DNA of 60,987 nucleotides from Actinomycetes bacterium (GCA_021786375.1 JAJYNL010000010.1:1-60987); one strand, 5' to 3'; counted from the stretch's first letter, positions 1 to 10,652 are shown. Notes: generated by a model from the sequence alone, not told the origin. Program-made: numbers and translations.

Positions 1-174
1 CACCCCGAGCTCTTTCGCTGCCATCCCTATCGGTACCAGTCGCCCCATCACAATCAGAGTAGCACCTGGGTATATCACACATGAATACCCACGTATATAC
101 ATGTAGGCGCCAGCAGTTTGAACCCCCTTTATCGACTCATTATCGGGCCATCGTGGTTCGGCCAGATCCAAGAG

Positions 175-861
175 TCACGCCACGTCCGGCACGGATAGCG
201 GATCTTTGCCCTTCGAGACCAGATACTGGGAGAAATCTCGGCCCAGTCGCGATGCCACCCCTGCTGAGCCCCGTATAGCGTATCAAGGCCCGTCGACCGC
301 AATTCGGAATACTTGGAGCCCTGCCGGAGCAGAACCGCGACGCTCGCCTCAACATCGTTTTGCGCGTCATGGAGATCCTCGCCCTCGTCAACCGTACAGT
401 CCCGCACAAGTCGATTAGTGTTCGCCCGCCCCTGCGATACTTGTCGAAGTGGCGATCTATGACCAAGACGTCCAGCACCGGTCCAGTCCAGCCAGCGTCC
501 GCCAGCGATATTCCCAACACCCGCCGCGAGCAGGTGTCGATCATCTTCAAGTCGTAAGAAACGTTCATCCCCACTACGGGTACGCCATCCTTCGACGCCA
601 CGAGTAACGCATCCACGATCTCCGCGATTGCGTCTTCGAGATCGTCGCCCTCGGCCGGGGCTCGCTCATTGGTGATGCCGTGCACCGCGATGGCGCTATC
701 TGGAATCACCCGCCCCGGATTGATCGAGGCGGTGCGCGCCGTCGAGCTCTCGCCCTTGCCGTAATAGACGAACGCATAGCTCACCGGCATATCCTGCTGT
801 ACGTCGGTCCCAGTGGTCTCCAGTCGAACCCCAATAGCGGTCTATCGGCCCAAGGTCCCAT
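175..861 (-). pseudogene. DnaQ-type (DEDDh) 3'-5' exonuclease, broken by three frameshifts
   Basis: A DNA polymerase III epsilon-like exonuclease of about 229 residues can be read only by changing frame three times. The start ATG at 861 follows GGAGGA closely. The N-terminus reads GFD and then needs one extra base near 828 to give DLETTG, the first acidic motif. The middle frame (790 to about 410) carries HGITNERA and NVSYDLKMID. A second missing base near 409 restores DEGEDLHDAQND, the HDA..D motif, and a third near 238 restores the tail ending at a TGA at 175-177. All five DEDDh residues survive across the frames, and all three lesions are single-base losses. This is either a very recent pseudogene or assembly error. 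The sequence resembles the stand-alone actinobacterial exonucleases of about 230-240 residues. The family call is fairly sure; the broken state is seen directly. Confidence 0.7.
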
Positions 862-1233
862 GTCATCCTCCTGTATCGGATCTACATCTGGTGTGCACCG
901 GGGCGTGCGTAGGATGTGTGTCGCTGGACCTCTGGCCCCGGTGCCCACGGGTAACGCATGGAGCCTTTCTGAATGTTTCCGGCCATCTTCGGCCGCCCGG
1001 GCCGCACAGTCCCCGCACGTAACGACTTCGCCCTCGACGCCGCTATTGGTCCGCCCAGCATCGAGAAGAGCTCGAAGCACCGTCGCGGCGAGGTCAAGTA
1101 AGGCGACCTCGGTCACGAGGGTTCGAGCGGTCCGATTTTCTTGTATACAGGTCGAACAGATCAAGGCACGGAGTGCATGGCGCCTCGGTGCGTCGAATCG
1201 CGGGCCAGGCGCGACGGACACCCTGACGGCCAA
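862..1233 (-). CDS. possible N-terminal extension of the exonuclease, or small hypothetical protein
   Basis: This reading frame runs without a stop straight into the exonuclease start. It could encode an N-terminal extension, or a separate small protein whose stop was lost. It contains two cysteine pairs (CSTC and CGDC) separated by a leucine-rich stretch, which could bind a metal. The first possible start is a TTG at 1233 without a clear ribosome binding site. I do not recognise the family. The rest of the stretch up to the HIT gene at 1296 shows nothing else. Confidence 0.25.
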
Positions 1234-1295
1234 ACCGTCGAGTGGTCAATTATCTCCGTTAGCCTCGCCTCGTTGGCAGCTGCAATACTGGGCGT

Positions 1296-1679
1296 GTGAT
1301 GGGGTGCGTGTTTTGCGAAGTTCTTTCGGGTGACGCGCTCTTCCTACGGGGTGGCCATTTCGCGGCCTTCTTTGACGCCTTCCCTGTCTCGCCAGGCCAT
1401 CTGCTGGTGGTCCCGCTGCGGCACCTCGAGAGCTTCTTCGACTTTGACGAGGAAGAAGCGGAAGAGCTTTACGGTTTCGTCGCGCGCTGCAAGAAGGTTC
1501 TGGATAAGGAATTTGCACCTGACGCCTACAACCTTGGCGTGAATGCCGGGCGCTCCGCCGGGCAAACGGTGATGCATGCCCATATTCACCTCATTCCCAG
1601 GTATGCAGGGGACGCCGCCGACCCGCGTGGTGGTGTGCGTGGTATTTTCCCTGGAAGTGCACGCCACGGGGTGGACTAA
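1296..1679 (+). CDS. HIT family protein (histidine triad nucleotide hydrolase/transferase)
   Basis: 127 residues. The triad HAHIH is at residues 94-98, preceded by the family motif N..R.AGQTV, and the N-terminal part has CVFCEVLSG, typical of small HIT proteins that bind purine nucleotides as dimers. Members hydrolyse or transfer nucleotidyl groups from dinucleoside polyphosphates, AMP-amidates or similar compounds; the true substrate cannot be read from sequence. The start is GTG at 1296 followed immediately by ATG at 1299, so either may be used. The gene stands alone between the broken exonuclease and a cupin gene. The C-terminal 25 residues after the triad are rich in Gly and Arg and look dispensable. 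Length is normal for the family. Confidence 0.88.
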   Translation: MMGCVFCEVLSGDALFLRGGHFAAFFDAFPVSPGHLLVVPLRHLESFFDFDEEEAEELYGFVARCKKVLDKEFAPDAYNLGVNAGRSAGQTVMHAHIHLIPRYAGDAADPRGGVRGIFPGSARHGVD

Positions 1680-1802
1680 ACCGCTGGGTGAGACCGCTGT
1701 GATGGATTTCACACGACTATGCTCGCCTCTGGCCGGTGGGCAAGTACAAAACTAGGGCTGTCTGTCGCGACCCATCGCGAGACAGGGCGGTGAGTTGAGT
1801 AT

Positions 1803-2183
1803 ATGAAGATCGTTGAGCGAGGAGAGAAGGCCGTACTGAGGCCGGAACGCTACAGTGGCCCGGTTGAAATGGAGACGCTTCGCCTTGCCGCCAATCCCGC
1901 CGATGCAGACGTTCTGAAGGTTACCTACGAGGCCGGAACCGTGACCAACTGGCACTCGCATCCCGGTGGCCAGTTGCTTTACGTCCTTTCAAAGACAGCC
2001 TTTATAGGCAATGAGGAGACGGACGAGCTCGAACTCGACGAAGGTACTCTCGTGGTGGTTCCTCCGGGGGAGCGGCATTGGCATGGCTCCCGGGGCGGAT
2101 CTCCTGCCACGTTCCTCGTCCTCACCTGGGGAGTCACCCGTTGGGAGGAGACCTCGGGCCTGGAGCGCAGGCAAGAATGCTGA
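1803..2183 (+). CDS. cupin-domain protein
   Basis: 126 residues forming one small beta-barrel cupin. Motif 1 is visible as NWHSHPGGQ (His51, His53, Gln57) and motif 2 as PPGERHWH (His92), giving the usual three-His plus Gln/Glu metal site. Single-domain cupins of this size include quercetinase-like dioxygenases, isomerases and carboxymuconolactone-associated cupins, and the activity cannot be chosen from sequence. The ATG at 1803 follows a GAG-rich region. The next gene downstream in the same direction is a MarR regulator with a 93-base gap, so the two may be co-transcribed, with the cupin as a target. Confidence 0.85.
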   Translation: MKIVERGEKAVLRPERYSGPVEMETLRLAANPADADVLKVTYEAGTVTNWHSHPGGQLLYVLSKTAFIGNEETDELELDEGTLVVVPPGERHWHGSRGGSPATFLVLTWGVTRWEETSGLERRQEC

Positions 2184-2276
2184 CGGTCGCGAACCGGCCA
2201 AAGCCGGATTGACTTGGTAGCGTTGCAGTAGCATCGGGTTGGGGCCCGATGGGCATGGCGTTTGGTGGTCTGATAA

Positions 2277-2846
2277 TTGGCATGGGGCTTCATCGGTAGT
2301 GAACCGGTAGAGATCAGCTCCGTCGAGCGGGATATTCGTGCCCGCATCGGCAGCTATGAGGCCGATGTCCATGCGAGCGGTGTGATGACGAACATCTACC
2401 GCGTTGCCAGCATTCTCCGAAACCACATGGAGCGCGAGGTACTCGGCGAATACGGCCTGTCGTTTACCGCGTTCATCGTTCTGTTCACGCTTTGGGTGTG
2501 GGGAGATATGGAGCCCCAGCGCCTGGCGAGCAAGGCGGGCGTTACAAAAGGAACGCTGACCGGTGTTGTCAAGACCCTCGAGCGGCGTGGCCTGTGTACC
2601 CGTCAGGGGCATCCGCAGGACCGGCGCCGCGCCATCGTCTCGCTCAATGACGCGGGGGCGAGGGTGGTGGAGAAGGTGGCTCCGCTCTACAACCGCGAGG
2701 AGAGCAGGCTCGTAGCGGGTATGGATACCGAGACCCAGATCGCCTTGGCCGGTAGCCTGCGAATGATCGTGGCGACCGGCGTGAAGCTCAGGTCGGCTTC
2801 CCTCAGAGGCGAGAGCGCTGCGGAGGCTGGTGCTCAGGAGGGGTAG
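2277..2846 (+). CDS. MarR family transcriptional regulator
   Basis: A winged-helix repressor of the MarR type. The recognition region is QRLASKAGVTKGTLTGVVK at about residues 81-99, followed by the wing with HPQDRRR and VSLNDAG, which is the classic MarR signature. Helices before and after form the dimer interface. As opened at TTG 2277 the protein has 189 residues, long for the family. A start at ATG 2385 would give 153 residues, the usual length, but the extra segment looks helical and may be real. The 3' end overlaps the lipoprotein gene on the other strand by 13 bases. Likely targets are itself and the cupin upstream. Confidence 0.88.
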   Translation: MAWGFIGSEPVEISSVERDIRARIGSYEADVHASGVMTNIYRVASILRNHMEREVLGEYGLSFTAFIVLFTLWVWGDMEPQRLASKAGVTKGTLTGVVKTLERRGLCTRQGHPQDRRRAIVSLNDAGARVVEKVAPLYNREESRLVAGMDTETQIALAGSLRMIVATGVKLRSASLRGESAAEAGAQEG

Positions 2847-3601
2847 CAGGTCGCAAGCGCACCCTTGCCAAAGAGACTGAAAAGGATGAAAGGCGGCGCC
2901 TGCCCGCAAGGCACTCCGAGGTAGGCCTGCACGGCGCTCCAGTTCAATGCCGTCTCCCGCTCAAGTACGCCGGTGTATCCGTCAGGAACGCAAGTCGTTC
3001 TTGTGGTGACCCCGGCCGTCGATTGGGTCTGGATCACCCCGTAGCTCGGGTCCGCTGCTGATATCAGGGTTTGAGCGTTGCCATTGCAGCTCGAGCTCCA
3101 TCCGGCGGATGCGGCCGCCGAAGCCATTTTCGGAGCTTCCGAGGAGTTGGCGATTATCGGTTGGCAGGTGCTGCCAAGTGCAGCGCTGAGGGCGACTAGC
3201 GCTGCCGGGGGGACTCCAGGCCTTCGGCTCGTGCCAACGGCAAAGCTCAGCTTTGCCATATCCTGGATCACCGGACCGCTCCGCAGCGCAGGCGGAGAGA
3301 GGGACGACGTCTTCAAGTCGTGCAGCGCCTGGAGGTAGTCGACCGAAGCCGCCTTCGCCTCGGTGGCGGTATCTGAGACTATCCGTCCGACAAGGACGTT
3401 GTCTGCGAGCACCAGGTAATAAGCGCTGCAAAGCTGGGAAACCGCAGTCGAGGCGGGCGTGACGGGCAGCGTGGTACTGGTGCTCGTGTTTGGAAGGTCG
3501 GTGGTCGCCGGCGGAAGCGAGGAGCCGGTCGGACCGCCTGTGGAGGTGCCGCAAGCGGCCAGTGCCAGGGGAGCCAGCAGGGGCAGGTACTTAAATCTCA
3601 T
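2834..3601 (-). CDS. secreted lipoprotein of unknown function
   Basis: 255 residues. A signal peptide ends in a lipobox (LALAAC, Cys17), followed by a Thr/Ser/Pro-rich linker to about residue 50, so the mature protein should be lipid-anchored on the outer face of the membrane. The remaining domain has several cysteines (CSAYY, CQP, CNG, CVP, CGQ, CYPS) that could pair as disulfides. I do not recognise the family. The gene is convergent with the MarR gene (13-base overlap) and divergent from the CAP-like gene with an 82-base gap, so the last two may share a promoter region. Confidence 0.8.
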   Translation of the reverse strand: MRFKYLPLLAPLALAACGTSTGGPTGSSLPPATTDLPNTSTSTTLPVTPASTAVSQLCSAYYLVLADNVLVGRIVSDTATEAKAASVDYLQALHDLKTSSLSPPALRSGPVIQDMAKLSFAVGTSRRPGVPPAALVALSAALGSTCQPIIANSSEAPKMASAAASAGWSSSCNGNAQTLISAADPSYGVIQTQSTAGVTTRTTCVPDGYTGVLERETALNWSAVQAYLGVPCGQAPPFILFSLFGKGALATCYPS

Positions 3602-3683
3602 TGCGCCTCTTAAACCTAATGGCGTCCCCGCCGGCTGCTTGGTCCTTCAAGTAGCCGCTGGGTAGGATTGCGCGAGAAGGAGA

Positions 3684-4493
3684 GTGCGGGGCGGCATGCG
3701 CAAGCTCGGTGTGAGGATCGCAGTCGTCGCGCTCTTGGTGGCGGCATACGTCCTTACGCGCCACGAGATTCCTGCCGCAGCACCCAGACCCCCGGTCAAC
3801 CCAAAGGCGAACGTACCCCTCGCCCAGACTGCCTGGGACACCTGCGTGTCCGGTGACCCCAACGCCGGAATCCCTGTTTCCGAGTATCCCTCGTCGTTCG
3901 ATCCCAACAGTCTCATCAATACTCCGTCATGCAACCAGGCGGTCCTGGGGCAGATCAACCAGCGGCACCAGGCGGAGGGGGTGGCGCCCATGAAGCTTCC
4001 CGGTGATTTCAATTCGCTCAGCCCGGCGATGCAGCTGCTTGTTGTTACGAATGCGGAACGCACCTCGCGGGGGTTGCCGCGAATTTCCGGCATGGTGTCG
4101 AGCCTCAACAAGGATGCCTTGGTGGGGGCACGTGCCGGAGTCGATCCCAACCCCAGCAAGGCGGATGGGCCATGGACCGTATATGACAGTATTTGGGCCG
4201 GAGGGTATCCGAGCGCGCTCCTGGCGGACTACGACTGGATGTACAACGACGGCTGGGGCGGCAATTCCAACAGCACCATCAATCTGGATTGTCAATCTCC
4301 GAACGCCAAGGGCTGCTGGGGCCATCGCGACGCGATTCTCGACAACTACCAGATGACCCCGGGGGAGATACTTGTGGGTGGTGCCGCCGTCGTGACCAGT
4401 GGACCAGCGTCCCTGACCCTTCCTTCTTTGGCGGCTGCCTTCGAGGCCGTTCCGGCATCGGCGGTAAAGCTCGCCTCGCGGATTCCCGGCTAG
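3684..4493 (+). CDS. secreted CAP/SCP-like domain protein
   Basis: 269 residues. An N-terminal hydrophobic segment (about residues 9-24) acts as signal peptide or anchor. The core has NAERTSRGLPRISG and, near the end, GCWGHRDAIL, which match the beginning and the GHR motif of bacterial CAP (SCP/PR-1) domains. These are extracellular and of mostly unknown function. GTG 3684 is the longest start and has AAGGAG too close; ATG 3696 is an equally good choice. The gene overlaps gltD on the opposite strand by 4 bases. Confidence in secretion is high, and in the CAP assignment moderate. Confidence 0.72.
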   Translation: MRGGMRKLGVRIAVVALLVAAYVLTRHEIPAAAPRPPVNPKANVPLAQTAWDTCVSGDPNAGIPVSEYPSSFDPNSLINTPSCNQAVLGQINQRHQAEGVAPMKLPGDFNSLSPAMQLLVVTNAERTSRGLPRISGMVSSLNKDALVGARAGVDPNPSKADGPWTVYDSIWAGGYPSALLADYDWMYNDGWGGNSNSTINLDCQSPNAKGCWGHRDAILDNYQMTPGEILVGGAAVVTSGPASLTLPSLAAAFEAVPASAVKLASRIPG

Positions 4494-5944
4494 AGCGAGA
4501 TCGGTGCCGCGCTGGTGGTAATCGGTGCGGGCAGGTCGCTGCTCCCCATCAAGTAGCGGTCGACCGCCGCCGCCGCCGAGCGTCCCTCCGCGATGGCCCA
4601 GACGATGAGGCTCTGCCCACGTCGCGCATCACCGCAGGCAAAGACACCGCTGCGGGAGCTCATCCAGTCGTCTCCCGAACGGATCGTGCCTCTGGGCGTG
4701 AGTTCCAGTCCGAGCTGGGAGACCGCATCTTGTGAAGCCACGCCGACGAAACCCATGGCGAGCAGGACCAGATCCGCGCGGAGCTCGGTCTCGCTGCCTT
4801 CGACCTTGACGAAGCCGCCGTCTCCCGCAGTCACCTCATGCACGCTGAGTGCTGAGACCCGGCCCTTGCCGTCGGATAGGAAGCCCTGTGTGTTGAGAGA
4901 GAAGAGGCGGTGACCACCCTCCTCGTGCGCGGAGGAAATCCTGAAGATGGCGGGATACGTCGGCCAGGGCTGGGAGGGGGGACGCGTCTCACCTGGTCTG
5001 GGGAGGATCTCGATCTGCGTGACGCTCAGCGCCCCCTGCCGGTGGGCGGTCCCCAGGCAGTCCGCCCCCGTGTCGCCGCCACCGATGATCACCACGTGCT
5101 TGCCTTGCGCGCTCATCGGCGGCGCGTCGATGTCACCCTGCTGCACCCGATTGGCCCATGGGAGGTACTCCATCGCCTGGTATACGCCGGCCAGTTCCCG
5201 CCCTGGAACGGCCAGATCGCGAGGGCGCTCCGAGCCGATGGCAAAAACCAAGGCATGGTAGCGCTCGGCCAGCTCGGCAGCATCCAGGTCGTGTCCGACC
5301 TCGACGCCGGTGACGAAGGCGGTCCCTTCGGCCCTCATCTGGTCTATTCGGCGATCGAGGATGCGCTTCTCCATCTTGAACTCGGGAATGCCGTAGCGCA
5401 TAAGCCCGCCGACACGGTCCGCTTTCTCATATACGGTCACGGCATGGCCGGCCCTGGTGAGCTGCTGGGCCGCGGCAAGTCCTGCCGGGCCGGAGCCGAT
5501 CACGGCGACCCGAAACCCGGTGGAGGGGCTGGGTGGCATCGGAGTAACGAGTCCCTTGGCAAAGGCGTGCTCGACGGTCTCCTGCTCGATGAGCTTTATG
5601 GAGACCGGGTCGCTCGGGATGCCCAGCACGCAGGCCGATTCGCAGGGAGCCGGGCACAGGCGTCCGGTGAACTCGGGAAAGTTGTTGGTGGCGTGCAGAC
5701 GCCCGATGGCCTCCTTCCACTCGTTGCGGTATATCAGGTCGTTCCATTCCGGAATCAGGTTTCCCAACGGGCATCCCTGATGGCAGAAGGGTATGCCGCA
5801 GTCCATGCAGCGGGCGGCCTGGGTGGTCAGGTCCTCGTCAGAGAACGGGAGGTACACCTCCCGCCAGTCGTGGATGCGCAGTTCGGCCGGGCGCCGCTTG
5901 GGCCCGTCGCGGTGGTACTGCATGAATCCGCGTGGATTGCCCAT
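4490..5944 (-). CDS. gltD: glutamate synthase small subunit (NADPH-linked)
   Basis: 484 residues. It passes electrons from NADPH to the large subunit so that glutamine and 2-oxoglutarate give two glutamates. The N-terminal cysteine-rich region (CMDCGIPFCHQGCP and LCPAPCESACVLG) binds two 4Fe-4S clusters. AVIGSGPAGLAAAQQL is the FAD site and VIIGGGDTGADC the NADPH site. The start is ATG 5944, giving MGNPRGFMQY, the usual GltD beginning, with AAGGAG ten bases upstream; longer starts lack this. It lies 36 bases after gltB and must be co-transcribed. Length and motifs are complete. Confidence 0.97.
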   Translation of the reverse strand: MGNPRGFMQYHRDGPKRRPAELRIHDWREVYLPFSDEDLTTQAARCMDCGIPFCHQGCPLGNLIPEWNDLIYRNEWKEAIGRLHATNNFPEFTGRLCPAPCESACVLGIPSDPVSIKLIEQETVEHAFAKGLVTPMPPSPSTGFRVAVIGSGPAGLAAAQQLTRAGHAVTVYEKADRVGGLMRYGIPEFKMEKRILDRRIDQMRAEGTAFVTGVEVGHDLDAAELAERYHALVFAIGSERPRDLAVPGRELAGVYQAMEYLPWANRVQQGDIDAPPMSAQGKHVVIIGGGDTGADCLGTAHRQGALSVTQIEILPRPGETRPPSQPWPTYPAIFRISSAHEEGGHRLFSLNTQGFLSDGKGRVSALSVHEVTAGDGGFVKVEGSETELRADLVLLAMGFVGVASQDAVSQLGLELTPRGTIRSGDDWMSSRSGVFACGDARRGQSLIVWAIAEGRSAAAAVDRYLMGSSDLPAPITTSAAPISL

Positions 5945-5980
5945 CGAATCGATTCTCCTTCTCGTCACTCTCGCCGGCCG

Positions 5981-8900
5981 TCAGGCACCCTGGACGGATG
6001 CTCGCCGGCTGGCCATGAGAACGCGCTTGTAGTCACGCGGGAAGACCTTTACGAACCTGTCCACCTCGTAATCGAAGTGGGCCAGGATGGTTTCCGCCCG
6101 GGAGGAGCCGGTTTCGCGGAGATGCTCGGAGATAATCTCGAAGAGCCAATTGCGGTCCTCCTCTTCGAGCGGATCGAGGTCGACCATCTCCGGGTTGACA
6201 AGTTCTTTGAAGCTGCGGTGAGGATCCCAGACAAAGGCTTCGCCTCCTGACATTCCGGCTCCGAAGTTTCTTCCGGTCGGGCCCAGGACGACCACCCGTC
6301 CGCCGGTCATGTACTCGCAGCCGTGATCCCCTACTCCTTCGACCACCGCCGTCGCGCCTGAATTCCGTACGCAGAAGCGCTCGCCGACAACCCCGCGTAT
6401 GAGGGCTTTGCCACCGGTCGCACCGTAGAGGATGACGTTCCCCGCGATGATGTTCTCCTCCGCCACCAGCTTCGATCGGGGATCCGGGCGAACCACCAGG
6501 ATGCCGCCGGAGAGACCCTTGCCGACATAGTCGTTTGCATCCCCGAACAGCGTGAGCTTTATCCCCTTAGGGACGAAGGCACCGAAGCTCTGACCCGCGG
6601 ACCCGGTGAAGGTGAAGTCGATCGTTGCTTCGGGAAGGCCCGCGCCACCCCAGCGCTTGGTCAGCTCGTAGCCGAGCATCGTCCCGACGGAGCGGTTCAG
6701 ATTGCGGATCGCGAATTCGCCGCGCACCGCGCTGCCGCTTGCAAGGGCGTTCCATGCGGCGTCGATCAGGCGGTTGTCGAGCACTCGCTCGAGGCCGTGC
6801 TCCTGCTTCACCGAGGCCTTGCGCGGCGGCTCTCCCGCCAGATGAGATGTGGAAAGAACCGGGGAGAGGTCGAGGCCGGCCGCCTTCCAGTGTGCGATTG
6901 CTTCGGTGGCGTCCAGCAGCTCCACTTGCCCGATGGCCTCGTCGAGGCTGCGGAAGCCAAGCTCGGCGAGATAGGAGCGGACCTGCTCGGCGATGTACTC
7001 GAAGAAGGTCACCACGAATTCGGGTTTGCCGCTGAAGTTCTTGCGTAGCTCAGGATTTTGCGTGGCGATCCCGACCGGGCAGGTGTCGAGGTGGCAGACG
7101 CGCATCATGATGCAGCCCGAGACGACGAGCGGCGCGGTGGCGAAGCCGAATTCCTCTGCCCCGAGCAGCGCGGCGATCACGACGTCGCGGCCCGTCTTGA
7201 GCTGGCCATCGACCTGTACCACTATTCGGTCGCGCAGCCCGTTGCCGATGAGGGTCTGCTGGGTTTCCGCCAACCCGAGCTCCCAGGGTATGCCGGCGTG
7301 CTTGAGGGAGGTGAGCGGGGAGGCGCCCGTGCCCCCGTCATGGCCGGAGATCAGCACTACGTCGGCATGGGCCTTTGCCACCCCAGCGGCCACGGTTCCC
7401 ACCCCTACCTCGGCCACCAGCTTCACGTGCACCCTCGCCTCGGGGTTGGCGTTCTTCAGGTCGAAAATGAGCTGGGCAAGATCCTCGATGGAATAGATGT
7501 CGTGGTGGGGTGGGGGGGAGATCAGCCCGACGCCCGGAGTCGAGTAGCGGGTCTTGGCGATCCAGGGATAGACCTTGTCCCCGGGTAGCTGGCCACCCTC
7601 ACCCGGCTTGGCGCCCTGGGCCATCTTGATCTGGATGTCGGTGGCATTCACCAGGTATTCGCTGGTTACTCCGAACCGGCCGGAGGCAACTTGCTTGATT
7701 GCCGACTTGCGCGAATCGCCGTTCTCGTCGGGGACGAAGCGCTCAGGATCCTCGCCGCCCTCGCCGGTGTTGGACTTGGCGCCAAGACGGTTCATGGCGA
7801 TGGCCAGGGTCTCGTGCGCCTCCTTGGAGATGGAGCCGTAACTCATCGCCCCGGTCGAGAAGCGCTTTACGATTTCAGAGACCGGTTCGACCTCCTCGAT
7901 CGGCACCGGGGCGCGTACGCCTGTGCGAAGCTTGATCAACCCGCGTATCGTGGCCAGTCGCTTGGATTGGTCGTCGATGAGGCGTGCGTAATCGGAGAAG
8001 ACGTCGAATCTCTGGTTTCGTGTTGAATGCTGCAGCTTGAAGACCGTCTCCGGGTTAAAGAGGTGGTATTCGCCTTCGCGCCGCCATTGGTATTCACCAC
8101 CGACCTCGAGCTCGCGGTGGGCGAGCTCCGATTGTCGCTCGGTGAAAGCCAGGTGATGTCGAGCAGCCACCTCGGTGGCGATCTCCTCGATCCCCACGCC
8201 TTCGATCCTGGAGGGCGTACCGGTGAAGTACTCGTCCACGAAGCTCGTCTTCAGGCCGATCGCCTCGAAGACCTGGGCGCCGGTGTAGGACGCGACCGTT
8301 GATATACCCATCTTGGACATAACCTTGAGCACCCCCTTGCACGCCGATTTCACGTAGTTGTGGATCGCTTTGCGTGGCGGGACGTCCTCAAGTACGCCTT
8401 CGCGGATCATATCCACGATGGAATCGAAGACCAGGTAAGGGTTGATTGCAGCGGCTCCGAACCCGATCAAGAGCGCCATGTGGTGAACTTCGCGTGCCTC
8501 GCCTGTCTCCACCACCAACGCCACCTGGGTGCGCTTCTTGGTGCGGATCAGGTGATGGTGCACCGCGGAGGTCAAGAGCAGCGCCGGGATGGGCGCCATG
8601 GTCCTGTCGGCGTGTCGGTCGGAGAGGATGATGATGTTCACGCCCTGGGCAATGCGCTCACTAACTTCTGCGCGGATTGCCTCCAGGGCGGCGGCCATGC
8701 CGGCACCTCCCTGATCGACGGGGTAGAGCCCGTCGATTACCGCCGCGGAGAAGTCCGGTGTTCCCCCGGGTTCGGAGACGTACATGAGCTTGGCAAGCTC
8801 GTCGTTGTCGATTACCGGGTAGGGGAGCTGTATCTGGCGCACCGAACTCGCTGCGGGGGCGAGCAGGTTGCCCTCCGGCCCGATGGTGCCCGCCATGGAG

Positions 8901-10507
8901 GTCACGAGCTCCTCCCGGATGGCATCCAGTGGCGGGTTGGTCACCTGGGCGAAGAGCTGGGCAAAGTAGTCGTACAGCATGCGTGGGCGCTCCGAGAGGA
9001 CCGCAACCGGCGTGTCCGAACCCATCGAGCCGATGGGTTCCTGACCGGTCCTGGCCATGGGGGCGACGATGATGCGCATCTCCTCGGTGGTGTAGCCGAA
9101 GAGCCGCTGCTGCCAAACGATGCTGGAGTGCTGGGGTACCAGCATGTGGCGAGGTGGCAGGTCTTCGAGGGTTAGGAGGTTCTGGTCGATCCACTGCTGG
9201 TACGGGTGCTCCGCGGCAAGGCGGCTCTTGATCTCGTCGTCACCGACGATCCGGCCCGCGAGCGTGTCGACGAGGAACATCTTGCCTGGTTGCAGGCGTC
9301 CGCGGGCGACCACCCGCTCCGGCTCGATTTCGAGCACTCCCACCTCGGAGGCCATCACCACCAGCCCGTCGCTGGTGACCCAGTAGCGGGAGGGGCGCAG
9401 CCCATTTCGGTCGAGCACCGCCCCTATCTGGGTGCCGTCCGTGAAGGCGATCGAGGCCGGACCGTCCCAGGGCTCCATGAGCGAGGCGTGGAACTGGTAG
9501 AAGGCTCGCTTCTCGGGCTGCATGTGCCGGTGGTTTTCCCACGCCTCGGGAATCATCGTCAAGACCGCGTGAGGCAGTGGCCGTCCGCCCAGGTGGAGAA
9601 GCTCCAGCACCTCGTCGAAGCTCGCGGAATCCGAAGCGTCGGGCGTGCAGATGGGGAAGATGCGCTCCAGATTGCCACTGAAGAGGTGCGAGGAGAGCAG
9701 GCTTTCACGTGCCTGCATCCAGTTGCGGTTGCCCTTCACCGTGTTTATCTCGCCATTGTGGGCGATCAGGCGGTAGGGGTGCGACAGCGACCAGGATGGG
9801 AAGGTGTTGGTGGAGAAGCGGGAATGTACCAGCGCCAGTGCCGAGACCAGGCGCTCGTCAGAGAGATCCAAGTAGTACTGGCTGACCTGAGGCGTGGTGA
9901 GCATACCCTTGTAGACGATGGTGCGCGACGAAAGCGACGGGAAGTAGACGCCGCCCACCTCATGCTCGATCCGCTTGCGCAGCACGAAGGCCAGCCGCTC
10001 CATGGCCAGTCCCTCGAGGGCCCTTCCCTCGGCAGCGATGAAGAGCTGCTCGATGTGTGGTTCCGCGCCTCTCGACCCCTCACCCAAGGTCGAGTTGTCG
10101 ACGGGGACCTTGCGCCAGCCGATCACCTCGACCGCTTCCTGCTCGGCAATGGATGCGATGGCGTTCCTTATCGAGGGAGTGTCGCCGTGCGGATCGAAGA
10201 AGGCCAGCCCGGAGGCGTAACGGCCCGCCCGGGGAAGGTCGAAGCCGGCTACCTCTCGGAGGAAGGCGTCCGGGATCTGGATAAGGATCCCCGCGCCGTC
10301 ACCGGTGTCCGGGTCGGCGCCCGAGGCTCCGCGGTGCTCGAGGTTCATCAGCGCGGTGAGGCCCTTTTCGACGATCGAGTGTGACCGCCGCCCCTTGATG
10401 TCCACCACGAAGGCGACGCCACAGGCGTCGTGTTCGAATTCCGGGCGGTACAGGGTGTTGCCAAGATGGGCAGATGCACCAGTAGCCAATCGAGTCTCCA
10501 ATGCCAT
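5981..10507 (-). CDS. gltB: glutamate synthase large subunit
   Basis: About 1508 residues from ATG 10507. Domain order: class II glutamine amidotransferase (the nucleophile is the Cys of [10 protein letters not shown], exposed after propeptide removal); central domain; FMN-binding synthase barrel with [10 protein letters not shown] and GGTGASP; the 3Fe-4S cysteines in [15 protein letters not shown]; and the C-terminal glycine-rich GXGXG beta-helix. Ammonia made from glutamine is channelled to 2-oxoglutarate. A TTG at 10546 would add 13 residues, but ATG 10507 gives the short propeptide typical of the family. It is first in an operon with gltD. The protein is full length with no missing motif. 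Confidence 0.97.
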   Translation of the reverse strand: MALETRLATGASAHLGNTLYRPEFEHDACGVAFVVDIKGRRSHSIVEKGLTALMNLEHRGASGADPDTGDGAGILIQIPDAFLREVAGFDLPRAGRYASGLAFFDPHGDTPSIRNAIASIAEQEAVEVIGWRKVPVDNSTLGEGSRGAEPHIEQLFIAAEGRALEGLAMERLAFVLRKRIEHEVGGVYFPSLSSRTIVYKGMLTTPQVSQYYLDLSDERLVSALALVHSRFSTNTFPSWSLSHPYRLIAHNGEINTVKGNRNWMQARESLLSSHLFSGNLERIFPICTPDASDSASFDEVLELLHLGGRPLPHAVLTMIPEAWENHRHMQPEKRAFYQFHASLMEPWDGPASIAFTDGTQIGAVLDRNGLRPSRYWVTSDGLVVMASEVGVLEIEPERVVARGRLQPGKMFLVDTLAGRIVGDDEIKSRLAAEHPYQQWIDQNLLTLEDLPPRHMLVPQHSSIVWQQRLFGYTTEEMRIIVAPMARTGQEPIGSMGSDTPVAVLSERPRMLYDYFAQLFAQVTNPPLDAIREELVTSMAGTIGPEGNLLAPAASSVRQIQLPYPVIDNDELAKLMYVSEPGGTPDFSAAVIDGLYPVDQGGAGMAAALEAIRAEVSERIAQGVNIIILSDRHADRTMAPIPALLLTSAVHHHLIRTKKRTQVALVVETGEAREVHHMALLIGFGAAAINPYLVFDSIVDMIREGVLEDVPPRKAIHNYVKSACKGVLKVMSKMGISTVASYTGAQVFEAIGLKTSFVDEYFTGTPSRIEGVGIEEIATEVAARHHLAFTERQSELAHRELEVGGEYQWRREGEYHLFNPETVFKLQHSTRNQRFDVFSDYARLIDDQSKRLATIRGLIKLRTGVRAPVPIEEVEPVSEIVKRFSTGAMSYGSISKEAHETLAIAMNRLGAKSNTGEGGEDPERFVPDENGDSRKSAIKQVASGRFGVTSEYLVNATDIQIKMAQGAKPGEGGQLPGDKVYPWIAKTRYSTPGVGLISPPPHHDIYSIEDLAQLIFDLKNANPEARVHVKLVAEVGVGTVAAGVAKAHADVVLISGHDGGTGASPLTSLKHAGIPWELGLAETQQTLIGNGLRDRIVVQVDGQLKTGRDVVIAALLGAEEFGFATAPLVVSGCIMMRVCHLDTCPVGIATQNPELRKNFSGKPEFVVTFFEYIAEQVRSYLAELGFRSLDEAIGQVELLDATEAIAHWKAAGLDLSPVLSTSHLAGEPPRKASVKQEHGLERVLDNRLIDAAWNALASGSAVRGEFAIRNLNRSVGTMLGYELTKRWGGAGLPEATIDFTFTGSAGQSFGAFVPKGIKLTLFGDANDYVGKGLSGGILVVRPDPRSKLVAEENIIAGNVILYGATGGKALIRGVVGERFCVRNSGATAVVEGVGDHGCEYMTGGRVVVLGPTGRNFGAGMSGGEAFVWDPHRSFKELVNPEMVDLDPLEEEDRNWLFEIISEHLRETGSSRAETILAHFDYEVDRFVKVFPRDYKRVLMASRRASVQGA

Positions 10508-10564
10508 ACGGGTTCCAATGGTTCCGCTGGGACGTCGTTGGCCCAATGGGGTGCCTAGATATTA

Positions 10565-10579
10565 GACGCCGCAGGCGTC
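10565..10579 (-). other. small hairpin in the gltB leader
   Basis: GACGCC-gca-GGCGTC is a perfect 6-bp stem about 58 bases upstream of the gltB start, in the likely 5' leader. It may be part of a leader structure or an operator half. No known riboswitch was recognised. Confidence 0.25.
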
Positions 10580-10621
10580 ACGGCGTGTCGCCACGCGGCT
10601 CCGTCGGCACCTGGCGCACGT

Positions 10622-10650
10622 AGATGGACCGCGGCCGGCCGCGGCCATCT
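10622..10650 (-). terminator. strong hairpin after the CopD-like gene
   Basis: A nearly perfect inverted repeat (AGATGG, one bulged A, CCGCGGCC / GGCCGCGG, CCATCT) begins 3 bases after the stop codon of the CopD-like gene. It has the position of an intrinsic terminator and separates that gene from gltB, although no U-tract follows. Confidence 0.6.
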
Positions 10651-10652
10651 GG

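Noticed and set aside
680-1333. A 217-codon plus-strand frame opposite the exonuclease region
   Set aside because: It overlaps the HIT gene in another frame and has no family features; the minus strand carries the exonuclease motifs.
9206-10384. A 392-codon plus-strand frame within gltB
   Set aside because: gltB is complete and conserved on the other strand; the frame is a shadow.
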